64,000 bases of DNA from JAVBOO01 sp031550435. Its GTDB lineage: Bacteria > Bacillota > Clostridia > Lachnospirales > WRAX01. A model generated the notes under the pieces. It was not told the DNA's origin, made no database searches, and saw nothing but the letters and a program-made list of their open reading frames with translations. Shown here piece after piece: positions 36,271 through 44,936 of this stretch (the stretch's first letter is position 1; each line of letters begins with the position of its first letter). Made by a program: the position numbers and the translations under genes. The DNA is taken from NCBI GenBank assembly GCA_031550435.1, contig JAVBOO010000009.1, positions 1 through 64,000 of the forward strand. The letters are read 5' to 3'.

Positions 36271-37080
36271 ATGATGGGCGGAGAAAAAAGCAAGGCCATC
36301 GGTATATTCGATTCGGGCATCGGCGGTCTTACGGTCGTTCGAGAGGTAATGAAAGAGCTGCCGAACGAGAACATTATATACTTCGGCGATACGGCAAGGG
36401 TCCCTTACGGCTCCAAGTCCAAGGACACCGTCACAAAGTTTTCGGAGCAGATAGTGCGTTTCTTGCTTTCAAAGGACGTTAAGGCGATAATTATAGCTTG
36501 CAATACAGTCAGCTCAAACAGTTATGATGATTTGAGAAGTACGTTTGACATACACTTTGCCGAAGTCGTGACTCCGGGAGCGGAGGCATGTATCAGCGGT
36601 TTAAAAGGCAGCAGAGTCGGCGTTATCGGAACCGAGGCAACGATAAGAAGCGGGGCGTATGAACGAAAGCTCAGGCAGTTTATGCCGGATATTACCGTAT
36701 TTTCCAAGGCCTGCCCTCTGTTTGTTCCCCTCGCCGAAGAGGGCTGGACAAATAATACAGTTGCGAGGATAACCGCTGAAATTTACTTGCAGGAGCTTAT
36801 AGATAAAGAAATCGAGGCCCTGATACTGGGCTGCACACATTATCCGCTTATAGCCGACTGCATACGCGGGGCCGCGGGTTTCATACGAATCGTTAATCCC
36901 GCCGAGGCCGTAGCCGCGAACATGAAAAAGTTTTTGACTGAGTCAAACTTGCTTAACGACGGACAGGGAGCCGAAAGCAGATTTTTTGTCAGCGACAATA
37001 CTTACAAGTTCAACCGTATGTGCGGCCTCATGCTGGGAAACATATATGAAGCCGAGAAGGTCGATATCGAAAGGTACTAA
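36271..37080 (+). CDS. murI: Glutamate racemase
   Basis: 269 residues. Supplies D-glutamate for peptidoglycan. Catalytic cysteines Cys77 (IIACNTVS) and Cys188 (GCTHYP), and the FDSGIGGLTV opening. Two adjacent ATG codons; the first is 3 nt after GGGGTGAG and the second 6 nt, so either may be used. Confidence 0.96.
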   Translation: MMGGEKSKAIGIFDSGIGGLTVVREVMKELPNENIIYFGDTARVPYGSKSKDTVTKFSEQIVRFLLSKDVKAIIIACNTVSSNSYDDLRSTFDIHFAEVVTPGAEACISGLKGSRVGVIGTEATIRSGAYERKLRQFMPDITVFSKACPLFVPLAEEGWTNNTVARITAEIYLQELIDKEIEALILGCTHYPLIADCIRGAAGFIRIVNPAEAVAANMKKFLTESNLLNDGQGAESRFFVSDNTYKFNRMCGLMLGNIYEAEKVDIERY

Positions 37081-37154
37081 TCTTTACTGCGGCTTTTTGC
37101 AAGACAATCGTTTTTCAAAGATTTTTAGAGATTAAGCGAGCCGGGCTTAAACTC

Positions 37155-37183
37155 TTGCGTTTTCTGTGCCGATAATGTATAAG
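37155..37183 (+). promoter_or_regulatory. Probable promoter of acpP-rnc
   Basis: TTGCGT, 17 nt, TATAAG in the 208-bp gap after murI. Leader about 100 nt. I see no FapR-like operator. Confidence 0.5.
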
Positions 37184-37288
37184 AAAAGACGGAGCGCGCG
37201 ATACGGGGCCTCCGGAAATCAGTACGTTTGTTTTGATTCAGCGTCACGAAGAAGTGCCGAACAAGAAAGAAATTTAAGGAGAGATACC

Positions 37289-37519
37289 GTGGAGTTTGAA
37301 AAAATCAGAGATATCATTGCAGAGCAAATGAATTTGGATCCCGAGAAAATAACAATGAGCTCGTCGTTTGCCGACGACCTTGGAGCGGATTCGTTGGACC
37401 TTTTCCAAATTATTTCCGAGCTTGAGGAGGCGTTTGACTTAGAATTTTCAAACGAAGCCGCCGAAAGCGTAAAAACGGTCGGGGATGCAGTTGAATATAT
37501 AAAGACGCTTACCGACTGA
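37289..37519 (+). CDS. acpP: Acyl carrier protein
   Basis: 76 residues from a GTG start 6 nt after AAGGAGAG. The phosphopantetheine serine is in [10 protein letters not shown]. Acidic helical protein of fatty-acid synthesis. rnc begins one base after the stop, the common acpP-rnc arrangement. Confidence 0.96.
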   Translation: MEFEKIRDIIAEQMNLDPEKITMSSSFADDLGADSLDLFQIISELEEAFDLEFSNEAAESVKTVGDAVEYIKTLTD

Positions 37520-37520
37520 T

Positions 37521-38189
37521 ATGGACAGTGTTAACTACCGGTTTAAGAATGAACGGCTTTTTAAGACCGCGCTGACACACAGCTCGTATGCAAACGAGCA
37601 TAAGTCCTGCGGTCTTGAAAGTTATGAGCGTCTCGAATTTCTTGGAGACGCAGTGCTTGACGCCGTTATAAGCGAGAAACTTTACAAACGTTATCCGAAC
37701 ATTTCCGAAGGCGAATTAACGAAGTTTCGCGCCGGGCTTGTCTGCGAACCGAGCCTTGCAAAAAAGGCTGCGGCTATCAGCCTGAACAAGCATATACGCA
37801 TGGGCAGGGGAGAGTTGCAGTCGGGCGGTGCCGAAAAAGCCTCGATATTGAGCGATGTTTTCGAGGCTGTTGTCGGCGCGGTTTTTTTGGACGGCGGGTA
37901 TGACGCAGTCTGCGAATATATCATGACTTTTTTTGAAGAAGAGCTGTCCTCCGACAAGGTTCGAACCACCACTCCGGACGCGAAGTCGTATTTGCAGGAG
38001 GTTTTGCAAAGAACGGGCACGGAGATTGTAACATACAGGATTGCCTCCTCCGAAGGACCCGATCACGACAAGATTTTTAACGTAGAGGCTGTTTACGGAG
38101 GAAGGGTCATAGGCTCGGGCTCCGGAAAGTCAAAAAAAGAGGCCGAGCAGAGCGCCGCTGCCGCCGCTGTTGCTTTGTTGAAGCTTTGA
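37521..38189 (+). CDS. rnc: Ribonuclease III
   Basis: 222 residues. Signature YERLEFLGDAVLD with catalytic acids, second acidic block in DVFEAVVGAVFLD, and a C-terminal double-stranded-RNA-binding domain (about 150-222). Processes rRNA precursors and structured RNAs. Translation probably depends on coupling to acpP. smc and ftsY, frequent neighbours, are absent. Confidence 0.96.
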   Translation: MDSVNYRFKNERLFKTALTHSSYANEHKSCGLESYERLEFLGDAVLDAVISEKLYKRYPNISEGELTKFRAGLVCEPSLAKKAAAISLNKHIRMGRGELQSGGAEKASILSDVFEAVVGAVFLDGGYDAVCEYIMTFFEEELSSDKVRTTTPDAKSYLQEVLQRTGTEIVTYRIASSEGPDHDKIFNVEAVYGGRVIGSGSGKSKKEAEQSAAAAAVALLKL

Positions 38190-38202
38190 GAGGGGTAACG
38201 AT

Positions 38203-39297
38203 ATGAAAAGCATCATAAAACGTGTTGCCGCCGGTCTCGCGGTAATACTGATGACAGCTGTGTTTACAGCGTGCGGGCAAAACAAAGAAAACCTCAACCT
38301 TCGAGATGAAACCGACCCGGATGGCATGACTCAGTCTTTCGGGGAGAACGCGGACGAGATGCCGGAGGTTTATTCAGTCGACGCTTCCGGAGACAGTGTT
38401 TTCACAAAGATATCCGAACTCGGTGCGAATAAATCCAAGGTTACGGATATAACGGCATCGGATCTCGATAACGAGCAGCTTAAAAAACTTGTTCCCATTC
38501 TTGCGGATATGCCTATGCTTGAAGAACTGAGGCTGTCAAAGTTTTTTGACGACGCTAACGGTAAACTGACTGACATCACTCCCGTCTCAAGGCTCACGAA
38601 TCTGACGGATATTATCGCCGGGCGCACGGGTATTGACAGTATAAAAGCGCTTTCGGGTCTTACAAAGCTGAAATATATTAACGTAAACAATACGAACGTA
38701 AGTGATTTGGGCCCGCTTTCGGGTCTTAGCGAAATTGAGAGTTTGTACCTGTATTCGACTGAGGTATCGGATTTGACTCCCGTTTCGAGCCTTTCAAAGC
38801 TCAGGGTTCTCGATGTCGGCGATACGAACGTTTCCGATCTCGGCTGCGTAAGCGGCCTTGTGAACATGGAAGAGCTTTTGATCTACGATACGGATGTTGC
38901 GGATGTCTCGATGCTGAACAAGCTCACGGGTCTGAGCGTTTTAAATCTTGCATCGACACGCGTCTCTGATATAAGTGTTGTAAAAAACATGAAGGGCTTG
39001 GTAGAGTTGAGACTGCTCTCAACCGGCGTCTCCGATATAAGTGCGTTAAGCGGGCTGGTAAATCTGAAAAGACTCAGCCTTAACGATACAGGGGTTACAG
39101 ATATTTCGGTGCTCAGCGGTTTAAGTTCTCTTGAGTTTCTCGATCTCGGGATGACAGAGGTGAAGGATTTGACAGCGCTTAACGGGCTGGTTAATCTTAA
39201 GCATCTTTGGCTGTCGCCGAAGTATATAACTCAAGAGCAGGCGGACGCATTGAATGAGCTGATACCCGATTTGTCGATAATATTCTACGAAGAGTAG
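38203..39297 (+). CDS. Leucine-rich-repeat lipoprotein, internalin-like
   Basis: 364 residues. Signal peptide with lipobox VFTAC (Cys24). Residues ~85-345 consist of about a dozen 22-residue repeats of the SDI/L-x-x-L-x-x-L-x-x-L type, as in internalins. It should sit on the outer face of the membrane and bind proteins or glycans; there is no enzyme domain. Ribosome site GAGGGG, 13 bp after rnc, so it may share that transcript. Confidence 0.92.
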   Translation: MKSIIKRVAAGLAVILMTAVFTACGQNKENLNLRDETDPDGMTQSFGENADEMPEVYSVDASGDSVFTKISELGANKSKVTDITASDLDNEQLKKLVPILADMPMLEELRLSKFFDDANGKLTDITPVSRLTNLTDIIAGRTGIDSIKALSGLTKLKYINVNNTNVSDLGPLSGLSEIESLYLYSTEVSDLTPVSSLSKLRVLDVGDTNVSDLGCVSGLVNMEELLIYDTDVADVSMLNKLTGLSVLNLASTRVSDISVVKNMKGLVELRLLSTGVSDISALSGLVNLKRLSLNDTGVTDISVLSGLSSLEFLDLGMTEVKDLTALNGLVNLKHLWLSPKYITQEQADALNELIPDLSIIFYEE

Positions 39298-39326
39298 AAA
39301 ATCGCCGCACCGCAGGAGAACTGTAT

Positions 39327-40301
39327 ATGAAGATAGGAAACATCGTAACGCCTAATAATGTCTTTCTCGCTCCGATGGCAGGTATAACCGACCTGCCGTT
39401 TCGTATTATAGCCAAACGTCTCGGAGCAGGCATGACTTACTCGGAAATGGTCAGCGCGAAAGGGCTTTTTTATAAAAACGAGAATACAAACGCTCTGCTG
39501 TCAACAAGGGGCGAACCCGGTCTTATTGGGGTACAAATTTTCGGTTCTGAGCCGGATGTAATAGCCGATACCGTAAAACGGCTGAACGAAACGGCTTTTT
39601 GTCTGATCGATATAAACATGGGCTGCCCGGCTCCGAAAATCGTTAAAAACGGTGAGGGTTCAGCTCTTATGAAGGATTTGCCGCTTATGGGAGAAATAAT
39701 TTATGCCGCCGCGCGCGCGTCGGAAAAACCCGTAACCGTCAAAATACGAAGCGGGTTTAATTCTTCTTGCATAAACGCTGTTGAGGCCGCAAAAACGGCG
39801 GAACAATCCGGAGCAGCGGCAATAACGGTTCACGGCAGAACGAGAGAACAGTATTATTCGGGGACGGCCGACTGGAACGTTATCGCGGAAGTAAAAGCAG
39901 CTGTGTCGATACCTGTTATCGCAAACGGCGACATAAAGTCCGGCAGCGACGCAATCGCCTGTCTTAATCTTACGAAGGCGGACGGAGTTATGCTGGGCAG
40001 GGCTGCGTACGGCGATCCTTGGGTGCTTCGTGAATGCGTCTGCGCTCTTGGAGGAGAGGCAATTCCCGAAAAATTGACTTTGGCACAAAAAGCCGAGACC
40101 GCAAAAGAGCATTTTATGATGCTTGTAGAGGAAAAAGGCGGGCACATAGCCGTCAGAGAGTTTCGCAGACATCTTTCTTCTTATATAAAGGGCTTTGACG
40201 GCGCAAGCAGGCTGAGAGAAAAGGTAGTCTCTTGTGAAACAGTGGAAGAAACGGAAAAAATTATAGAAACAATCAAAAATTTAGGTAATGTTAAAATCTA
40301 G
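39327..40301 (+). CDS. dusB: tRNA-dihydrouridine synthase B
   Basis: 324 residues. FMN enzyme reducing uridine in the tRNA D-loop. APMAGITDLPFRI at the FMN site, INMGCPAPKI with the catalytic Cys, VKIRSGF and HGRTREQYYSGTADW are all family signatures. Ribosome site AGGAG. Last gene before the S-layer locus. Confidence 0.95.
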   Translation: MKIGNIVTPNNVFLAPMAGITDLPFRIIAKRLGAGMTYSEMVSAKGLFYKNENTNALLSTRGEPGLIGVQIFGSEPDVIADTVKRLNETAFCLIDINMGCPAPKIVKNGEGSALMKDLPLMGEIIYAAARASEKPVTVKIRSGFNSSCINAVEAAKTAEQSGAAAITVHGRTREQYYSGTADWNVIAEVKAAVSIPVIANGDIKSGSDAIACLNLTKADGVMLGRAAYGDPWVLRECVCALGGEAIPEKLTLAQKAETAKEHFMMLVEEKGGHIAVREFRRHLSSYIKGFDGASRLREKVVSCETVEETEKIIETIKNLGNVKI

Positions 40302-40701
40302 TAACAAAGCTGTGAAACACGAATAAAACCCTCGCGTTTTACAAATATATATAGTCAGGAAACCGCGCTCAGCCAACACACGGCGCAGCATATAAGTTTT
40401 CCGTAATACTCCATTATTACGATGGCATGACAAATGCTTTACAAATCGCCCGTATGTATTGATTTGTAACAATTGCTGTGTTAGATTGTATTCAGAGTCA
40501 ATACCGAAGCAATTGCAGGACTTTCTTTAATGTTACAATACTATTACAAGTTGTCCTCCTGTGTTGACGGTATCGACAGTAAATGATATAATCCAACCTG
40601 TAAAATGCGGCGGAATAGGCATAACAGCCTGAACACAACGTTTTGCCGCATGGGGACGACGGTCCCTACAAAATTTAATCCTTGAAGGAGGAAATCAAAG
40701 A
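40302..40701. other. 400-bp upstream region of the large surface protein
   Basis: Holds the strong promoter below and a ~100-nt leader with a short GGGAC / GTCCC hairpin close to the ribosome site. The first 250 bp show no gene, repeat or clear dusB terminator. Confidence 0.5.
40564..40592 (+). promoter_or_regulatory. Strong promoter of the large surface protein
   Basis: TTGACG, 17 nt, perfect TATAAT; leader about 103 nt ending in AAGGAGG. Fits very high expression. Confidence 0.88.
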
Positions 40702-43548
40702 ATGAAGAAAAAGATCGCTTTACTCTTAGCAGCAGTTATGACGTTCGCTGCTGTGGTAGTGCCGTCGAATGTGTTTGCCAGCACATCGAATGCTATTACC
40801 AGAAACTACCCGAACGCGACCGAAGGCAGACTCGTAACAAACAACAGTGCTATCACATTGGCTGTTCAGAGTGGTGCCGGCACTGAACTTCTTATGAGAT
40901 ATTCAGCAAATCCCAGCGGTTACAATCAGGCAATCAGTATCAACTTAGAAAATGCATACCTTTCGTATTTTAACGACAAGGATAATTACGAAGATTGGTC
41001 CGGATATTATATGCCGGTAGAAAACGCTACCGATGATTTTCCGACATATGATACTAGCAAAGGTATTGCTACACTTAATGATGATACAGAAATGGTTTAC
41101 TACACAAATGTTAGCTCATTCAAAGTAGCCGGAACTGCTGCCTATGACTTGGACGATGACTTTGCGAGCGGATGGCAGACTCTTATCAATCGCTCTTTAA
41201 GCAGAGAAGGTGCTTTCGCGGTAGTATCAGCGACTCCGGCCGATAACGAGCTTACCCTTCACGCTAACTCCGGTGATGTTCCTTACCTTCTTACAATTAA
41301 CCCGAATGATGGCGGTTCAGCTATTCTTACCGTTCTCAATGTTCCTGTAAATACTAACCTTATTAATGTTCCTCTTAACTTTGTTATAACTGCTGATGAA
41401 GCCGTAACATTAACAACAGACCTTCTTACAGGCAGTGATATTACAAAAATCAATACTCCGATAACCATAGTTAGCGGAGCCGGAGCTAGCAGCGTATCTT
41501 TCGCTAGCGTTAGCGAAGGAAGAGACACTATCAACCTTGCTCCTCTTACTTTCGTAGAAAAGGATCCCGGAACATTTGTAAGTGGTTTTGTTTTCTTAAG
41601 AGCTCCTTTTGGTTACAAATTTGAATCCACCAATATAACAGTTTCTCATGATCCTATGTCCGGAATCGCTTCTGCTACTGCAACTGTTGCAAATACAGCG
41701 ACTACGACTTCTATTGGTCTTGTCAGCGGCGGAGGATATAAAATAATCCCCAGCAGCACAGTTTATGGCAGTGCTGATTCTATCAGCAAACTTCCGTATA
41801 CAGCATTTGCAAAGGGAGAATTCGTTGCTATACCGGTGAATGTAACTTCTTCACAGAGCAGAGTCGGTCGTATTACGATTAGTGGCCTTCAGCTTAAAGC
41901 AGCTTCCAGCACAGCTTTTGGCGAGGTCGGACAAGTAACTCTTTACGGCGCAAAAAATATTCAGTTCGGTGGAATAACAACAGCGGCTGACGGAACACAA
42001 GTATATACTGCTTACAATAACACTGACTACAACAACATGTTTGGTACAGCAGCAGTAAACCTAAATTCTTTCTTTGGTTCTGACGTTACAAAGCCCAAAG
42101 ATGCAAACCTTGTGTCAACTTACGCAGCTAAGAGCATTGACGCTGTTAAACGCGTTGACTACGGTGTAGCTCTTACGACAACTACCGACCCCGTTACTTT
42201 CTATGCAGGCGTAGAATCCGCTAAAGTTGCTTCTGTAAAGCTTGCTGAGACAGCACCCCTTTCTATATGGAAAGCTAATGATACAACATTGTCACTTGTA
42301 GACAAAGACGGAAATTCTCTTGCAGAAAGCGTTGTATTTGACACTATTACAACAGGAAATGTCAGCACGTTCAATCTTACAAACAACACAGCTTACACAT
42401 TTAAAGACGCTGCCGACAAATACTTTAATGGCAATGGCTCAGTATTCACGATACCTCATATGGAAAAAGCTGAATCAGATGCTTCAAAGTCTGCTTCTCT
42501 GCCTTTGTCATTAAAGCTTACAGCTTCTGTAACATTTACAGGCGACATTTATGTTAAGGCCGGCGGAAGATCGCTTCTCGGCATGGAAGTTGCTCCTGTA
42601 CTTGTAGCAACAGTTCTTTCTCCTGTTGAAGCAATTGCCAACACTTCAAACGTAGAAATTGGTTACCAGAAGATAGCTATAGAAGACATCACTGTTAAAG
42701 AGACTAAGGCTGGACTTTGGACTCTCGGCTCGGTTTACTTTGACCTTGCAGCTTTCGGCGAGCTCTTCAATGATTTCTCATTCGTTGACGTAAACTCGGC
42801 AAAAGCTACGATGGTAGCAGGCGACGGATTAATCTCCGGAGTTACATTTTCCGGAAAAGGAAACGCAAACTTTGTTAACATCGCTGTTACAAGAGTAAGC
42901 TCCAAGACACCTTTTGAAATCAAATTGAGCGGCCTCTATTTAAGAACTGACCGTACAATACCTGAAGGAAACTATGACCTCTGGATAAAAGGAACCGCGT
43001 TTGACCATGTAAAGCATAAGGCTGTTGCAAATGGCCACTTTGAGCTTCCTAACTATATCAAAGTAAAAACTCCGGGCGCTAACAAGGCTCTTACAAAGAA
43101 CGTTGCTATCGATTTCACAAACCCCGGAACTGCTAAGGTTGAGGGTCAGGCGTTTGATATGACAGCAGCTCCTTCCTATATCGATGTTGATACCGGAAGA
43201 ACAATGCTTTCCATCAAATATATCGCTGTTGCTTTAGGAATTGAAGCTAAGAACGTTATGTGGGATGACACAACCAGAACGGTTACTATCATCACAACAG
43301 AAAGAACAGTAAGATTCTTCATCGGAAAGAACTACTACACCATCAACGGTGCAGAGCAATACATGAAGGATGCTAACGGCGTATTCTCTTACGCAGTAAT
43401 CGTTAACGACAGATCTTTCGTTCCTCTTACCTACCTTGCTAAGGCTTTCGCAGTAGATACATGCTGGAACAGCCAGCTCAAGATAGCTTACTTCAACCCC
43501 ACTGACGCTCAGAAGGTTGAATGCTCTTTAGCTAACACAGCTGAATAG
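40702..43548 (+). CDS. Large secreted surface protein, candidate S-layer component
   Basis: 948 residues. Signal peptide (1-26, cleavage after VFA), then ~800 residues of beta-rich, Thr/Ser/Ala/Asn-rich sequence without recognised enzymes, and a C-terminal copper-amine-oxidase-N-like domain (about 825-935: YIAVALGIEAKNVMWDD ... SFVPLTYLAKAFAVDTCW). This domain is a common envelope module in Clostridia. Codons are skewed to GCT, ACA, CTT and AAC more than in neighbouring genes, and promoter, ribosome site and terminator are all strong; I infer an abundant envelope protein. No SLH domain or sorting signal. Confidence 0.85.
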   Translation: MKKKIALLLAAVMTFAAVVVPSNVFASTSNAITRNYPNATEGRLVTNNSAITLAVQSGAGTELLMRYSANPSGYNQAISINLENAYLSYFNDKDNYEDWSGYYMPVENATDDFPTYDTSKGIATLNDDTEMVYYTNVSSFKVAGTAAYDLDDDFASGWQTLINRSLSREGAFAVVSATPADNELTLHANSGDVPYLLTINPNDGGSAILTVLNVPVNTNLINVPLNFVITADEAVTLTTDLLTGSDITKINTPITIVSGAGASSVSFASVSEGRDTINLAPLTFVEKDPGTFVSGFVFLRAPFGYKFESTNITVSHDPMSGIASATATVANTATTTSIGLVSGGGYKIIPSSTVYGSADSISKLPYTAFAKGEFVAIPVNVTSSQSRVGRITISGLQLKAASSTAFGEVGQVTLYGAKNIQFGGITTAADGTQVYTAYNNTDYNNMFGTAAVNLNSFFGSDVTKPKDANLVSTYAAKSIDAVKRVDYGVALTTTTDPVTFYAGVESAKVASVKLAETAPLSIWKANDTTLSLVDKDGNSLAESVVFDTITTGNVSTFNLTNNTAYTFKDAADKYFNGNGSVFTIPHMEKAESDASKSASLPLSLKLTASVTFTGDIYVKAGGRSLLGMEVAPVLVATVLSPVEAIANTSNVEIGYQKIAIEDITVKETKAGLWTLGSVYFDLAAFGELFNDFSFVDVNSAKATMVAGDGLISGVTFSGKGNANFVNIAVTRVSSKTPFEIKLSGLYLRTDRTIPEGNYDLWIKGTAFDHVKHKAVANGHFELPNYIKVKTPGANKALTKNVAIDFTNPGTAKVEGQAFDMTAAPSYIDVDTGRTMLSIKYIAVALGIEAKNVMWDDTTRTVTIITTERTVRFFIGKNYYTINGAEQYMKDANGVFSYAVIVNDRSFVPLTYLAKAFAVDTCWNSQLKIAYFNPTDAQKVECSLANTAE

Positions 43549-43569
43549 TTTCTTTTGAAACTTTAACGG

Positions 43570-43593
43570 AAAACCCCCGCAAGGGGGTTTTTT
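43570..43593 (+). terminator. Terminator of the large surface protein
   Basis: AAAACCCCC / GGGGGTTTT stem with GCAA tetraloop and T run, 22 bp after the stop. Confidence 0.93.
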
Positions 43594-43604
43594 GCTGCAA
43601 AAAA

Positions 43605-43634
43605 TTGTTGAAATTATTGTAGTTGTGGTATAAT
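43605..43634 (+). promoter_or_regulatory. Promoter of the smaller surface protein
   Basis: TATAAT at 43629 with TTGTTG 18 nt upstream (or TTGAAA 15 nt upstream). Confidence 0.65.
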
Positions 43635-43714
43635 AACTATGGTGTTCTTTTTATCGGGAACAATTTCCGGTTTGAGACGTAAATATCAATGACGAGAAAA
43701 TTAGGAGGGGAATA

Positions 43715-44443
43715 ATGAAAAATAAAAAAGTATTATTGTTAAGTTTTTTGGCGGGCGTGATGATTGCTACCGCAGTAAGTGTTTCTGCCGCAGGTGTCAA
43801 GCAAAAGGTTGAAGCTTATAAGAGCGCCGATGCCGTTATTACTCTTGACGGGAAAAAAATTAGCATGCCTTCCGACTATTCGGTTTTATTTTACAACGAC
43901 AGAACCTATACTCCGGTGAGAACCGTTGCGGAAGCGCTTGGTGCGACTGTTACCTGGGATGAAGCGAATCAGACCGTAAAAATAGTGTCAGGTCCAACCG
44001 AAACTGCTTCTCCCTCTACCACAACTCCATCGGCGAGTTACTACGGTGATGGATATTTCTATCAGGGGTTGCCGCTCAAGAGTGTAAAGGACGGGATTAC
44101 AGTTAATGTTTTCGGTTCTTATATCTATAACGACAATGTTTTGAGACTGGTATATGAGATTAAGAACAACAGAGACTATGATATATACCCAAAGTACGAC
44201 AGCATTTATGTGAAGATAGACAATTCGGAGACGAAGAGCTATGATTTACCTTTATTATCTCAGGTGCCTGTTGCCGTAGGAGCTACTTATGAACTTAACT
44301 TTGATATAGAAGGTTACGAAAAGGATGATGCAAAAATTAAGCTTGTAATCCCCATTGTATATTATTCTATGGAGGCGGGCAAAGCTGTCGAAAAAAATGC
44401 GGAATTTACGTTTTACATTAATTTGGCTGAAACATTAAAATAG
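43715..44443 (+). CDS. Secreted protein with copper-amine-oxidase-N-like stalk domain
   Basis: 242 residues. Signal peptide (1-26), one stalk-like domain (about 35-95: YNDRTYTPVRTVAEALGATV), a Thr/Ser/Pro linker, and a ~130-residue beta-rich C-terminal domain that looks like a DUF4352/DUF5067-type immunoglobulin fold. Ribosome site AGGAGGGG. Follows the large surface protein but has its own promoter and terminator. Function unknown; envelope location likely. Confidence 0.85.
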   Translation: MKNKKVLLLSFLAGVMIATAVSVSAAGVKQKVEAYKSADAVITLDGKKISMPSDYSVLFYNDRTYTPVRTVAEALGATVTWDEANQTVKIVSGPTETASPSTTTPSASYYGDGYFYQGLPLKSVKDGITVNVFGSYIYNDNVLRLVYEIKNNRDYDIYPKYDSIYVKIDNSETKSYDLPLLSQVPVAVGATYELNFDIEGYEKDDAKIKLVIPIVYYSMEAGKAVEKNAEFTFYINLAETLK

Positions 44444-44481
44444 CAACAAAAAAGCAGGGGGTGCCCTGCTTTTTTGTTGCT
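44442..44481 (+). terminator. Terminator after the smaller surface protein
   Basis: 18-bp stem starting within the stop codon: AGCAAC-A6-GCAGGG / CCCTGC-T6-GTTGCT. Confidence 0.92.
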
Positions 44482-44529
44482 TAAATATAAAAAAGTCGTA
44501 AAAAACCATAAAAAAACAGACAAACACCA

Positions 44530-44558
44530 TTGACAGGTAAAAAAACCTGTGTTAGAAT
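44530..44558 (+). promoter_or_regulatory. rpoBC promoter with palindrome in the spacer
   Basis: Consensus TTGACA, 17 nt, TAGAAT. The -35 end and the spacer carry the 18-bp symmetrical sequence ACAGGT-A6-ACCTGT (44533-44550), a possible regulator site. Confidence 0.8.
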
Positions 44559-44936
44559 ATTTGACTGTATCGGTAAAATGCCATATTTGGCATTCTAAAG
44601 ATTATAGCACATAATTATGCAATTTACAAGTGGTTTCGGCAATTTGGCAATCCGAAAGACGGATTTGCTTCTATAGTAATGAAGTTGAAGTAGCGGTGAA
44701 AAGCTTACTCTTTTACCTGTTTGACTTTATGAACCCCATCGCTTAGGCCGATTTTGGCTTAAACGATTATATCATTAATATCGTTCGGTTTTGGTTTTTT
44801 ATTCAGGTTTTATAAAAGGAAATTTTTATATAGTTTAAGTTCCGGCCGCTGCGCGATTTCTAAGCGCTGGCGGTTTTGTGCTGTCTTAAGTTAAGAAATC
44901 AGCGTCTACCTAAATTTTTAAGGAGTGTCCGAAGGC
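44559..44936 (+). other. Long rpoB leader
   Basis: About 370 nt between promoter and rpoB. Contains a small hairpin AATGCC / GGCATT (44578-44595), a remnant resembling the dispersed repeat (GGCTTAAACGATTATATCATT near 44756) and arms CGCGATTTCT / AGAAATCAGCG (44851-44906) near the start. No known riboswitch recognised. rplJL do not precede rpoB, so this region may carry autonomous control. Confidence 0.45.

Noticed and set aside
44530..44558. MerR-type promoter before rpoB
   Set aside because: The symmetry lies across the spacer, but the spacer is 17 nt, not the 19-20 nt of MerR-type promoters.
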